From Streptomyces ferrugineus (GTDB lineage: Bacteria > Actinomycetota > Actinomycetes > Streptomycetales > Streptomycetaceae): 64,000 nucleotides of DNA. Where the stretch lies: NCBI RefSeq assembly GCF_015160855.1, contig NZ_CP063373.1, positions 1,054,001-1,118,000 of the forward strand, given 5' to 3'. The notes beneath the pieces are model-generated. The model searched no databases, was not told where the DNA came from, and saw only the letters and a list, made by a program, of their open reading frames with translations. A program made the translations under genes and the position numbers. Below, one piece after another: positions 44,825-55,618 of the stretch; the first letter of the stretch is position 1; each line of letters starts with the position of its first letter.

Positions 44825-44851
44825 CGGGGCCGAGGCGACGCCTCGGCCCCG
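44825..44851 (+). terminator. gal operon terminator
   Basis: Perfect 12-bp arms CGGGGCCGAGGC (44825-44836) and GCCTCGGCCCCG (44840-44851) around GAC. No T-run follows. Confidence 0.8.
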
Positions 44852-44867
44852 GGTGCGGCAAGCCCCT

Positions 44868-45770
44868 CTAGAGGTACCCCCACGCCCGGCACATCGGCCG
44901 CAGCACATCCGCGATCTCGTCCTGCGACGGTGCCGGCCGGTCCGGCTGTACCCGGCCCGAGCGGATCTTGTCGTTCCAGTCGCCGAAGCCGCCGCCCAGT
45001 ACGGCGCCCTCCAGGCTGCTGCCGTATTCGAGCATGCCGGGCTCGTAGTCGAGGTCCAGGAAGCGGCAGATGTCGCGGAGCGCGGCGACGGGGTCGGCGG
45101 TGAGGTCCTCGTAGCGCAGGATGTGGCCGCCGAGTTCGGCGTGGGCCTCCTCCATGGCCTCCATGTACCGCAGCACGCGCTCGGCCGCCTCCTCGCGGGT
45201 GCGGTCCGGGACGGCCTCGTGCCAGGAGCGGGCCACCGCGGCCGGATGCCGGCGCAGGAAGACGAAGCGGGCATCCGGCCAGGTCTCGGCGATGCGCCGC
45301 CATGCGAAGGCGTTGCCCGGGGTCTTCTCCACGATGAACGACTTGCCGGACTTCACCAGTTCCCGGTGCAGGATGCGGTCCCACAGCAGCGCCTCCAGCT
45401 CCTCGTACCCGAGGCCGAGCGCGCGCATGGACTTCTCGGTGGGGCTGTGGGTCTTGAAGTACACCTCGAGGCCGGTCAGGTGCAGCTCGTGCGCGGCGTG
45501 CAGCCGGGAGTGCGCGCCCAGCATCATGCGCAGCAGGGTCGATCCGGAGCGCACGGAGGTGAGGATGAAGACCGGCCGTCGCAGCAGCCGGTCCACGGCC
45601 GGATCCACCGGTCCGCCCACCGCCCCGGTCGCGGGGCGCTCCGGGCGCGGGCCGCGCGGTGCGGGGATGGCGCCGAGATTTTCCTTCGGCGGCGACGGAG
45701 CCGGCACTCGGCGTACCTGGTACCCGGTCGTCGCTCCGATCTTCGAGTTCAGCTTCCGCAGCATGCTCAT
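44868..45770 (-). CDS. PAPS-dependent sulfotransferase-like protein
   Basis: A 300-residue sulfotransferase-fold protein. The 5'-phosphosulfate-binding loop appears as ILTSVRSGSTLLRMML near residue 70 and the 3'-phosphate region as RFVFLRRHPAAVARSW. Other conserved blocks are FIVEKTPGNAF and RYEDLTADPVAALRDICRFL. The acceptor substrate is unknown. The ATG at 45770 (MSMLRKLNSKIG) lies seven bases after a TACCCT box with a pyrimidine-rich gap and no ribosome site, a strong case for a leaderless mRNA; a longer ORF upstream is rejected. Confidence 0.85.
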   Translation of the reverse strand: MSMLRKLNSKIGATTGYQVRRVPAPSPPKENLGAIPAPRGPRPERPATGAVGGPVDPAVDRLLRRPVFILTSVRSGSTLLRMMLGAHSRLHAAHELHLTGLEVYFKTHSPTEKSMRALGLGYEELEALLWDRILHRELVKSGKSFIVEKTPGNAFAWRRIAETWPDARFVFLRRHPAAVARSWHEAVPDRTREEAAERVLRYMEAMEEAHAELGGHILRYEDLTADPVAALRDICRFLDLDYEPGMLEYGSSLEGAVLGGGFGDWNDKIRSGRVQPDRPAPSQDEIADVLRPMCRAWGYL

Positions 45771-45811
45771 GGGGCGGAGGGTAGGGGATGTGCCTGAGAC
45801 GACACTGAGAC

Positions 45812-46273
45812 TCAGATTGATCCCAGATGCTTGGTCAGGGTGTACTCCGTGATGCCCGGCGGATAGTCCGGGATCACACACACCACGTCATACCCCTGCC
45901 GCTGGTAGAACTCCGGCGCCTGGAAGTCCCAGGTCTCCAGGCGTACGGCAGCGCAGCCCCGCTCGGCGCGGGCCACGCGCTCCGCCTGTGCAAGCAGTCG
46001 CGAACCGATGCCCGCGCCGCGAAGGCGTTCGTCGACCCAGAGGTAGGTGACATGGAGCCAGGTGGTCCAGGTGTACCCGACGAGTCCGCCGGCCACGGCG
46101 TCCGCCTCGTCCAACGCCCAGACCTGGAGCGGGCGTTCACGTCCACCTGGGGTTCCGCGCAGGGCGCGCAGGATCGGGGAGGCCGCGGAGTTGGTGTCCC
46201 GCAGCCGGCGGCGGAGCAGATCCTGGCGCGCTTTGTCGACTTCTGTCTCCAGACGAAACATGCGGCTCACCAT
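45812..46273 (-). CDS. GNAT-family N-acetyltransferase
   Basis: A 153-residue protein with the GNAT core: AGGLVGYTWTTWLHVTYLWVDERLRGAGIGSRLLAQAERVA (motif A with the R-x-x-G-x-G/A acetyl-CoA loop RGAGIG) and a C-terminal ETWDFQAPEFYQRQGYDVV (motif B). The substrate is unknown. ATG codons at 46273 and 46261 and a GTG at 46270 are all possible starts; no good ribosome site fixes the choice. Confidence 0.82.
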   Translation of the reverse strand: MVSRMFRLETEVDKARQDLLRRRLRDTNSAASPILRALRGTPGGRERPLQVWALDEADAVAGGLVGYTWTTWLHVTYLWVDERLRGAGIGSRLLAQAERVARAERGCAAVRLETWDFQAPEFYQRQGYDVVCVIPDYPPGITEYTLTKHLGSI

Positions 46274-46340
46274 AAACGCGTCGGCCAACCAGTTCTGCAA
46301 ATTACCTTCCGCTCCTGCCCCCCGGCCGTACCCTGATGAA

Positions 46341-46364
46341 CAGCACCGGTGGGGGCCGGTGCTG
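46341..46364. other. Hairpin upstream of the second LuxR regulator
   Basis: CAGCACCGG (46341-46349) pairs with CCGGTGCTG (46356-46364) around TGGGGG. It lies about 190 bp upstream of the regulator start and may be part of its leader or a terminator for incoming transcription. Confidence 0.45.
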
Positions 46365-46549
46365 ATCAGGGGGCGAGACAGTCGGGTTCGACACCCGAAG
46401 TGGGGGGTAGCAGTTCCTGCACGGCGGCGGCCGTGCGCGCGCCCAACGCGCTTCGGGCGTCGTACCCGCAGATCGTTGTCTTGTCTCCCGGTGTCGTCCT
46501 TATGACGATGGGGTCCCCTGCTCTTCGAGAGCTTGGGGAAGGGGGTTTC

Positions 46550-47323
46550 GTGGTTCGCATCCGAGTGCTGGTCGTCGACGACCATCGCATCTTCGCCGAG
46601 TCGCTCGCCGCGGCTCTGGCCGCCGAGCCCGATGTCGACGTCTCCGCCGCCGGCAGCGGCCCGGCCGCGCTGCGCAGTCTGGAGCGCGCGGCCGCCGAGG
46701 GACGGCGGTTCGATGTCCTGCTCGTCGACGCCGACCTGGGCGGCAATGTGCCGGGGGTCCGGCCCGCCGTGCCCGTGCAGGAGGTGGGGGAGGACGGGCT
46801 CGTGGACGGCATCTCGCTGGTCGCCGGGGTCCGCTCGGCGCAGCCGGCCGTACGGATCGTCGTCCTCGCCGAGAAGGACGATCCGCGCCGGGCCGCGCTC
46901 GCCCTGCAGGCCGGGGCGTCCGGGTGGGTGGCCAAGGACTGCTCGCTGTCCCGGCTGCTCACCGTCATCCGCGGGGTCCTGCGCGACGAGACCCATCTGC
47001 CGCCGGCCCTGCTCACGGGCGTGCTACGAGAGCTGACGGCCGCCCGAAAGCACCGCACCGAGAGCGAGCGGCTCGTCGAGTCCCTCACCCCGCGCGAACG
47101 TGAGGTCCTGCGCTGCATGGTGGCCGGCCTGGGCAGAAAGGCGGTCGCCGAACGCCTGTACCTGTCCCCGCACACGGTCCGGACACACATGCAGAACGTC
47201 CTGGGCAAGCTCGGCGTCCACTCGACGCTGGCAGCGGTGGCGCTCGCGCGCCGGGCGGGGGTCGGCCCGGTCGACTTGGGCCCGGCCGGCAGGATCCTGC
47301 CGGAGGAAAGCAGCAGCGCCTGA
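46550..47323 (+). CDS. LuxR-type response regulator with an enlarged receiver loop
   Basis: A 257-residue NarL/FixJ-like regulator. The receiver has the acidic pocket D10-D11, the phospho-acceptor D60 (VLLVDADLGG) and the Lys (GWVAKD, K129). About 20 extra residues (NVPGVRPAVPVQEVGEDGLVDG) follow the acceptor loop, and the conserved Thr is Ala. The C-terminal LuxR HTH is intact (LTPREREVLRCMVAGLGRKAVAERLYLSPHTVRTHMQNVLGKLGV). The GTG at 46550 follows GAAGGGGG; an ATG at 46502 is possible. No sensor kinase is adjacent, so it is an orphan. It is related in layout to the regulator at 37772. Confidence 0.85.
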   Translation: MVRIRVLVVDDHRIFAESLAAALAAEPDVDVSAAGSGPAALRSLERAAAEGRRFDVLLVDADLGGNVPGVRPAVPVQEVGEDGLVDGISLVAGVRSAQPAVRIVVLAEKDDPRRAALALQAGASGWVAKDCSLSRLLTVIRGVLRDETHLPPALLTGVLRELTAARKHRTESERLVESLTPREREVLRCMVAGLGRKAVAERLYLSPHTVRTHMQNVLGKLGVHSTLAAVALARRAGVGPVDLGPAGRILPEESSSA

Positions 47324-47339
47324 TCAACGCCGCTGAGCA

Positions 47340-47440
47340 GCAACACCCCTAGGGGCGCGGGGCTGTGTCGATTTGCGGCTACCGCCGCGTGGGCGCAACC
47401 AGCCACGACGGCGTCGCAGACGGCAAACGACAGATCGCGG
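47340..47440. repeat. Dispersed Streptomyces intergenic repeat
   Basis: AGGGGCGCGGGGCTGTGTCG and GCGCAACCAGCCACGACGGC belong to the same common Streptomyces intergenic repeat family as 33531-33569 (opposite orientation). It fills the space between two convergent genes. Confidence 0.6.
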
Positions 47441-47448
47441 CACTCAGC

Positions 47449-47946
47449 TCAACCGGGGATGTTGTCGAACGGCGCAGTCAGCTGCCGCAACAACGCGGCC
47501 AGCTCACCCCGCTGCGCCCGCGACAGCTCGGCGAGGATCGCACGCTCCTGGTCCAGCAGACCGGCGAGCGCCTGGTCCGCGCGGTCGCGGCCCTCGTCCG
47601 TGAGACGCACCAGCACACCGCGTCGGTCGCTGGGGTCGGGGAGGCGCTCCACCAGGCCCTTCTTGGCTAGGCGGTCGATGCGGTTCGTCATCGTGCCCGA
47701 GGTGACCAGGGTCTGTGTCAGCAGCTGTCCGGGGGAGAGCTGATACGGCGTCCCGGCGCGCCTGAGCGCGGTCAGCACGTCGAACTCCCAGGGCTCCAGG
47801 CTGTGCTCGGAGAAGGCCAGCCGGCGCGCCCGGTCCAGATGCCGGGCCAGTCTGCTCACCCGGCTGAGCACCTCGAGCGGTTCCACGTCGAGGTCCGGGC
47901 GCTCCCGGCGCCACGCTGCGACCAGCCGATCGACCTCGTCCTCCAT
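47449..47946 (-). CDS. tamR: MarR-family regulator TamR
   Basis: A 165-residue winged-helix regulator (SLEPWEFDVLTALRRAG, TLVTSGTMTNRIDRLAKKGLVERLPDPSDRRGVLVRLTDEG). Divergent placement against a trans-aconitate methyltransferase gene and the central palindrome identify it as TamR, which in S. coelicolor senses trans-aconitate/citrate and controls tam and TCA-cycle genes. The ATG lies seven bases after a minus-strand TACACT box (47959-47954), so the transcript may be leaderless. Confidence 0.88.
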   Translation of the reverse strand: MEDEVDRLVAAWRRERPDLDVEPLEVLSRVSRLARHLDRARRLAFSEHSLEPWEFDVLTALRRAGTPYQLSPGQLLTQTLVTSGTMTNRIDRLAKKGLVERLPDPSDRRGVLVRLTDEGRDRADQALAGLLDQERAILAELSRAQRGELAALLRQLTAPFDNIPG

Positions 47947-47981
47947 GACGATCAGTGTAGTGGTTGTGTCGACGTGAAGTC

Positions 47982-47995
47982 TCTTGACGTCAAGA
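47982..47995. promoter_or_regulatory. TamR operator within the tam promoter
   Basis: TCTTGACGTCAAGA is a perfect 14-bp palindrome. It contains the tam -35 TTGACG (47985-47990), followed after 17 bp by CAGGCT (48008-48013). Binding would repress tam directly. Confidence 0.75.
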
Positions 47996-48041
47996 TATCC
48001 AGGGGGGCAGGCTGGAGACGAGAAGACAGGAGGCCCCGCCC

Positions 48042-48851
48042 ATGTCCGCTGCCGCCACCCCCACCTGGGATCCCGCCCAGTACCTGCGTCACGCCGGCCA
48101 CCGCGCCCGCCCCTTCACCGATCTGCTGGCCCGCGTCCCCGACCTCCCCGGCGAACGGCCGCGCATCGCCGACCTCGGCTGCGGCCCCGGCAACGTCACC
48201 GCCCTGCTCGCCGAACGCTGGCCCACCGCGCACATCACCGGCTACGACAACTCCGCGGAGATGCTCGACCAGGCCCACGTCCAGCACGAGGGGCCGAGCG
48301 CGGGCGGCGGGCGCCTCGGCTTCGCCCACGCCGACGTACGGACCTGGACGCCCGAGGAGCCGTACGACCTGATCGTCAGCAATGCCACCCTCCAGTGGGT
48401 GCCGGGGCACGCGGACCGTTTCGCGCACTGGGTGCAGGGCCTCAGGCCCGGCGGCACCTTCGCCTTCCAGGTCCCCGGCAACTTCGACGCCCCGAGCCAC
48501 CGCCTGATGCGCGACCTCGCGCGGCGCCACGGCCTCGCGGACACCCTGCGCCACCGGGACGCCGTGCTCGCCCCGCGGGACTACCTGACCGGGCTGACCG
48601 GCCTGGGCTGCTCCGCGGACGTCTGGGAGACGACGTACGTCCATCTCCTGAGCGGCGAGGACCCCGTCCTCGACTGGGTGAAGGGCACCGGACTGCGGCC
48701 GGTCCTCACCGCGCTCGCCGACGACCCCGAGGCGCGGGACGCCTTCCTCGACGACTACCGGGACGCCCTGCGCGCGGCCTACCCGGCCGGCCCGCACGGC
48801 ACCCCCTTCCCCTTCCGCCGGATCTTCGCCGTGGCCCGCAAGGAGGCCTGA
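48042..48851 (+). CDS. tam: Trans-aconitate 2-methyltransferase
   Basis: A 269-residue SAM-dependent enzyme that methyl-esterifies trans-aconitate, relieving inhibition of the citric acid cycle. Features: WDPAQYLRHAGHRARPFTDLLARV at the start, motif I IADLGCGPGNVTALL, HITGYDNSAEML, and YDLIVSNATLQWVPGHADRF, all typical of Tam. AGGAGG precedes the ATG. Its TGA shares one base with the next ATG (TGATG), so the VOC gene is translationally coupled. Confidence 0.93.
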   Translation: MSAAATPTWDPAQYLRHAGHRARPFTDLLARVPDLPGERPRIADLGCGPGNVTALLAERWPTAHITGYDNSAEMLDQAHVQHEGPSAGGGRLGFAHADVRTWTPEEPYDLIVSNATLQWVPGHADRFAHWVQGLRPGGTFAFQVPGNFDAPSHRLMRDLARRHGLADTLRHRDAVLAPRDYLTGLTGLGCSADVWETTYVHLLSGEDPVLDWVKGTGLRPVLTALADDPEARDAFLDDYRDALRAAYPAGPHGTPFPFRRIFAVARKEA

Positions 48852-49234
48852 TGATCACCGCCGTCGACCACGTCCAGCTCACGGCGCCGCCCGGCTCGGA
48901 GGAGCGGCTGCGGACGTACTACGTGGGCGTCCTCGGCATGACCGAGATCCCGAAGCCCCCCGCACTGGCCGGGCGCGGCGGCTGCTGGTTCCGGGCGGGC
49001 ACCGTGGAACTGCACCTCGGCATCGAAGAGGACTTCCGCCCCGGGACGAAGGCCCACCCCGGACTGCGGGTCACCGGGATCGAGCGGTACGCGGCCCGGC
49101 TGACGGCGCACGGGGCGCCGGTGGAGTGGGACGAGGAGCTGCCGGGGCACCGGCGGTTCCACTCCTACGACCCCGTGGGCAACCGGCTGGAGTTCCTGGA
49201 GCCGGTGACCGGGGAGCCCGGCACCACTGTTTGA
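48851..49234 (+). CDS. VOC/glyoxalase-fold protein
   Basis: A 127-residue protein of the vicinal-oxygen-chelate fold: ITAVDHVQLTAPPGSEERLRTYYVGVLGMTEIPKP and the metal-ligand region VELHLGIEEDF, with a C-terminal SYDPVGNRLEFLEP. Metal ligands (His7, His in ELHLG, Glu in EFLE) look intact. It is coupled to tam by a one-base overlap. Function is unknown; a link to aconitate ester metabolism is only inferred from the operon. Confidence 0.85.
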   Translation: MITAVDHVQLTAPPGSEERLRTYYVGVLGMTEIPKPPALAGRGGCWFRAGTVELHLGIEEDFRPGTKAHPGLRVTGIERYAARLTAHGAPVEWDEELPGHRRFHSYDPVGNRLEFLEPVTGEPGTTV

Positions 49235-49296
49235 GACGGCGGTGCACTGGTCACCCGCTGAATCACACCGGCGTCAACCTTGCGGGAGTGAGGAAC

Positions 49297-49470
49297 ATGG
49301 CGAAGGAAGAGAAGGCCAGGTCCAAGAAGGAACAGCTCAGGGGCAAGGTCAAGGAAACGATGGGCCGCGTGGTCGGCAATGAGGAAATGACCGCAAAGGG
49401 CAAGGCCGAGCAGCGCAAGGGCCACGCACGCCAGGCGAAGGAGAAGGGCAAGGACACGTTCAAGGGCTGA
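49297..49470 (+). CDS. CsbD-family stress protein
   Basis: A 57-residue hydrophilic helical protein with the CsbD pattern: KKEQLRGKVKETMGRVVGNEEMTAKGKAEQRKGHARQAKEKGKD. In Bacillus this family belongs to the general stress regulon. The ATG at 49297 has a GGAGTGAGG site. It is convergent with the TetR gene, 37 bp away. Confidence 0.9.
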   Translation: MAKEEKARSKKEQLRGKVKETMGRVVGNEEMTAKGKAEQRKGHARQAKEKGKDTFKG

Positions 49471-49507
49471 GTACGTCGGCACCGAGGCCCCGTCGACAGG
49501 GCGCGGG

Positions 49508-50185
49508 TCAGCTCTTCCGGCGCCCTATCAGGTGCGGCTTCGCCTCCAGGCCGTCCAGGCCGTGCCAGGCCAGGTTCACCAGATGCGCCGCGACCTCCGC
49601 CTTCTTCGGGCGGCGGACGTCCAGCCACCACTGGCCGGTCAGGGCCACCATCCCGACCAGGGCCTGCGCGTACAGCGGGGCCAGCTTGGGGTCGAAGCCG
49701 CGGCTCTTGAACTCGCGGCCCAGGATGTCCTCCACCTGGGTGGCGATGTCCGAGATCAGGGACGCGAAGGAACCCGTCGACTGGGGGATGGGCGAGTCAC
49801 GGACCAGGATGCGGAAGCCGTCCGTGTACTCCTCGATGTAGTCGAGAAGCGCGAAGGCCGCCTGTTCGCACAGCTCACGGGGGTGGCCGGCGGTCAGCGA
49901 GCTGGTCACCATGTCCAGCAGACGGCGCATCTCACGGTCCACCACCACCGCGTACAGGCCCTCCTTGCCGCCGAAGTGCTCGTACACCACCGGCTTGGAG
50001 ACGCCCGCCTTCGCGGCGATCTCCTCCACCGACGTGCCCTCGAACCCCTTCGCGGCGAACAGGGTGCGACCGATCTCCAGCAGCTGCTGGCGGCGCTCCG
50101 CACCGGTCATCCGGGTACGGCGCGTCCGCCGCTGCTTCTCATTGCCGGGGGTACTGCTGGAGTCGGTCGCCACGGCGTCAATCAT
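49508..50185 (-). CDS. TetR-family regulator coupled to the fatty-acid desaturase
   Basis: A 225-residue repressor with a TetR HTH (GTSVEEIAAKAGVSKPVVYEHFGGKEGLYAVV, about residues 52-82) and a helical ligand domain. Its ATG overlaps the desaturase TGA by four bases (ATGA, 50182-50185), so it is made from the same mRNA. It likely senses acyl-CoA or fatty acid and represses the desaturase operon through the tandem sites at 51273-51302. Confidence 0.88.
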   Translation of the reverse strand: MIDAVATDSSSTPGNEKQRRTRRTRMTGAERRQQLLEIGRTLFAAKGFEGTSVEEIAAKAGVSKPVVYEHFGGKEGLYAVVVDREMRRLLDMVTSSLTAGHPRELCEQAAFALLDYIEEYTDGFRILVRDSPIPQSTGSFASLISDIATQVEDILGREFKSRGFDPKLAPLYAQALVGMVALTGQWWLDVRRPKKAEVAAHLVNLAWHGLDGLEAKPHLIGRRKS

Positions 50186-51192
50186 GCCGCCTTTACAGGT
50201 TCCTTCCGGCGCCGGGAGCCGCCTTCCCCGGTGTTCCGGCGTGAATCGATACGCGAGCGTGACGGCCAGCGCACGTCGTAGGCCCAGCCGAGCATCTCGA
50301 ACCAGCGGATGATCCGCGCCGAGGAGTCGATCTGACCGCGCTCCACACCGTGCCGCGCGGACGTCGGGTCGGCGTGGTGCAGGTTGTGCCAGGACTCCCC
50401 GCACGACAGCACCGCCAGCCACCACACGTTGCCCGAGCGGTCACGCGACTTGAACGGCCGCTTGCCCACCGCGTGGCAGATCGAGTTGATCGACCAGGTG
50501 ACATGGTGCAGCAGGGCCACCCGGACGAGTGAGCCCCAGAAGAAGCCCGTGAACGCGCCCCACCAGGACATCGTCACCAGTCCGCCGATCAGCGCGGGCA
50601 GCGCCAGCGACAGCGCCGTCCAGTAGATGAACTGGCGGGAGATCGCACGGATCGCCGGGTCCTTGATCAGATCCGGCGCGTACTTGTCCTGCGGCGTCTG
50701 CTCCTCGTCGAACATCCAGCCGATATGCGCCCACCACAGGCCCTTCATCAGGGCCGGAACGGTCTCGCCGAACCGCCACGGAGAGTGCGGGTCGCCCTCC
50801 GCGTCGGAGAACTTGTGATGCTTGCGGTGGTCGGCCACCCAGCGGACGATCGGACCCTCGACCGCCAGGGAGCCCGCGATCGCCAGCGCGATCCGCAGGG
50901 GCCGCTTGGCCTTGAACGAACCATGGGTGAAGTAGCGGTGGAAGCCGATCGTGATGCCGTGGCAGCCCAGGAAGTAGAAGAAGACCATCAGGCCGAGGTC
51001 GAGCCAGCTCACACCCCAGCCCCAGGCCAGCGGCACGGCCGCGACCAGCGCCAGGAACGGGACGGTGATGAAGAGGAGGAGCGCGATCTGCTCGATCGAG
51101 CGCTTCTTCTCCCCGCCCAGCGTGGCGGAGGAGGTCTGGGTGTCGTCGTTCGCCTTCGGGGCGTCTTCGATCACATCGGAGCTCGTGGTCAT
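50182..51192 (-). CDS. Acyl-CoA/delta-9 fatty-acid desaturase
   Basis: A 336-residue integral-membrane di-iron desaturase. All three histidine boxes are present: HRYFTH (85-90), HRKHH (122-126) and HNLHH (near 268), among four helices. It introduces a double bond into fatty acyl chains, adjusting membrane fluidity. The start follows AGGGGACG. It is the first gene of an operon with a TetR regulator. The basic C-terminal tail (RRNTGEGGSRRRKEPVKAA) extends beyond the catalytic core. Confidence 0.92.
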   Translation of the reverse strand: MTTSSDVIEDAPKANDDTQTSSATLGGEKKRSIEQIALLLFITVPFLALVAAVPLAWGWGVSWLDLGLMVFFYFLGCHGITIGFHRYFTHGSFKAKRPLRIALAIAGSLAVEGPIVRWVADHRKHHKFSDAEGDPHSPWRFGETVPALMKGLWWAHIGWMFDEEQTPQDKYAPDLIKDPAIRAISRQFIYWTALSLALPALIGGLVTMSWWGAFTGFFWGSLVRVALLHHVTWSINSICHAVGKRPFKSRDRSGNVWWLAVLSCGESWHNLHHADPTSARHGVERGQIDSSARIIRWFEMLGWAYDVRWPSRSRIDSRRNTGEGGSRRRKEPVKAA

Positions 51193-51272
51193 GGGCGTCC
51201 CCTGTGGGGTGTCGAGGGTTGTGGCAGATGCCGGGGCTGCGGGAACTGTTCCCAGAATTCGTTACAACGGTC

Positions 51273-51302
51273 CCTACGGTTCCGTAACCTACGGCATCGT
51301 AA
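51273..51302. promoter_or_regulatory. Tandem 15-bp operator copies upstream of the desaturase operon
   Basis: CCTACGGTTCCGTAA (51273-51287) is followed directly by CCTACGGCATCGTAA (51288-51302). The first is a perfect TACGG-TT-CCGTA palindrome and the second a variant. The position 80-110 bp before the desaturase start fits TetR autoregulation. Confidence 0.6.
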
Positions 51303-51500
51303 GTATGGCAGTGCGTCGCCCGGCGGCAAGAGCCCGAGAGTCTGCGCGTCCGCGTCGACACCTATCCTTGGAGTCGGTCGGACAGCGCGGTCCGCTCTGA
51401 TTTCTTCCCGGATGCCAGGAGCCGTATGCGGCACCCACCGCGCGGCACCTGCGCCGGGTTCCCTCCCGGACGAGCTTCAACACTGCAAGGAGCCGCACCT

Positions 51501-54230
<2,730 letters not shown>

Positions 54231-54276
54231 GCGCCCCGCGGACAAACGGTGCCCCCGTGCTTCGTACTTGAGTTCT

Positions 54277-55571
54277 AGTGGTCGTCGCAACACCCCAGCT
54301 CAAGGGGTGCGATGGACTTCGAGATCCGCAAGGACAGACGTGGTGGGGGCGGCCGTCGGCTGACGCGTGAGCGGGAGGTATATCTCCAGCTCATGCGTCA
54401 GGGGTACAGCAGCAGAGAAGCCTGCCGGATCGTCGGGATCAACCTGCGAACCGGCAAGCGGTGGCGCAACGGCCACCACTCACCGACCTACGGAAAGCCG
54501 AAGCCTCCCATCACCGTGGAGGCTTCGGCTTCCGGCCCGTCGCGGTACCTCCGGGAGGAGGACCGCATCTACATCGCCGACCGGCTCCGCGAGAGGGCAT
54601 CTGTCCGGCAGATAGCCGCTGAGCTGGGCCGCAGCCCGTCGACCATCAGCCGGGAGATACGCCGCAACGGCATGCCACTGCGCGGGGACGCCTCCCGCTG
54701 GGCCTACCGGCCGCACGCCGCCCACCGCCGCGCCGAGCAGCGCAGGCCCCGCCCCAAGGCGGGCAAGATCGGGCAGAACCCCGAACTGCGGGGCTTCATC
54801 CAGCACCACCTCACACTGCGCTGGAGCCCTGAGCAGATCTGCCAGGCTCTACGGACCGCCTTTCCCGACCGGCCGGAGATGCACGTGGTCCACGAGACGA
54901 TCTACCAGGCCCTCTACGTCCAGGGCCGCGGTGAACTGCGCCGCGAGCTGACCCGCGCCCTGCGCTCCGGACGGGCCATGCGCCGGCCGCACCGGCAGTC
55001 CTACAAGCGCCAGCCCCGGAACATCAGAGACATGGTGATGATCAGCGAGCGGCCCGCCGAAGCCGCCGACCGGGCCGTCCCCGGGCACTGGGAGGGAGAC
55101 CTCATCATCGGCAAGGAAGGCAAGTCGGCCATCGCCACCCTCGTCGAGCGCAGCACCCGCTACGTCCTGCTCGCACCACTGCCCGAGGACCACAGCGCGG
55201 CCAGCACCCAAGACGCCCTGATCGAAGCCGTCACATCGCTTCCGCCGCACCTGAAGCGGTCCCTGACCTGGGACCAGGGCTCGGAGATGGCCACGCACAA
55301 GGCATTCACTCTCGCCACCGACATCCCGGTCTACTTCTGCGACCCAGCCAGTCCTTGGCAGCGCGGCTCGAACGAGAACACGAACGGCCTGCTGCGGCAG
55401 TACTTCCCGAAGGGCACCGACCTGTCCCGGCACAGCCGGGAGCACCTGGCTGCCGTCGCCGCCGAACTCAACAGCCGCCCACGCAAAACGCTCGGCTGGG
55501 AAACCCCAGCCGAGCGCCTCGCTAAGCTCCTGGCCACAGCCAGTTGATCACTTGTGTTGCAACAACCCCTG
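54277..55571 (+). mobile_element. IS30-family insertion sequence
   Basis: A single-transposase element of about 1.3 kb. Imperfect terminal inverted repeats are GGTCGTCGCAACAC (54280-54293) and GTGTTGCAACAACC (55555-55568), 12 of 14 matching. The outer edges are approximate and a target duplication was not identified. Confidence 0.8.
54312..55547 (+). CDS. IS30-family transposase
   Basis: A 411-residue DDE transposase. It has an N-terminal HTH (YLQLMRQGYSSREACRIVGINLRTGKRW) and a second HTH (SVRQIAAELGRSPSTISREIRRNG, the IS30 signature). The catalytic triad is D263 (GHWEGDLIIG), D321 (WDQGSE) and E355 (NENTNGLLRQYFPKG), with 33 residues between the last two, as in IS30. Full length with no frameshift, so probably functional. 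Confidence 0.93.
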   Translation: MDFEIRKDRRGGGGRRLTREREVYLQLMRQGYSSREACRIVGINLRTGKRWRNGHHSPTYGKPKPPITVEASASGPSRYLREEDRIYIADRLRERASVRQIAAELGRSPSTISREIRRNGMPLRGDASRWAYRPHAAHRRAEQRRPRPKAGKIGQNPELRGFIQHHLTLRWSPEQICQALRTAFPDRPEMHVVHETIYQALYVQGRGELRRELTRALRSGRAMRRPHRQSYKRQPRNIRDMVMISERPAEAADRAVPGHWEGDLIIGKEGKSAIATLVERSTRYVLLAPLPEDHSAASTQDALIEAVTSLPPHLKRSLTWDQGSEMATHKAFTLATDIPVYFCDPASPWQRGSNENTNGLLRQYFPKGTDLSRHSREHLAAVAAELNSRPRKTLGWETPAERLAKLLATAS

Positions 55572-55618
55572 GAATTCGCCGTACGAGCACGGGGGCACCG
55601 CTCATTCAGTCGCGCGCG

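Larger units (their letters stand above)
54247..55601. terminator. Convergent terminator split by an IS insertion
   Basis: CGGTGCCCCCGTGC (54247-54260) and GCACGGGGGCACCG (55588-55601) are exact inverted 14-mers on either side of the IS30 element, extended inward by TCGTAC/GTACGA with a one-base bulge. Before the insertion they would have formed one hairpin ending both ppc and the convergent gene at 55619. Confidence 0.75.

Noticed and set aside
46381..46402. TCGGG-TTCGACA-CCCGA, which looks like a tRNA T-arm
   Set aside because: No acceptor, anticodon or D arm can be built around it; probably chance.
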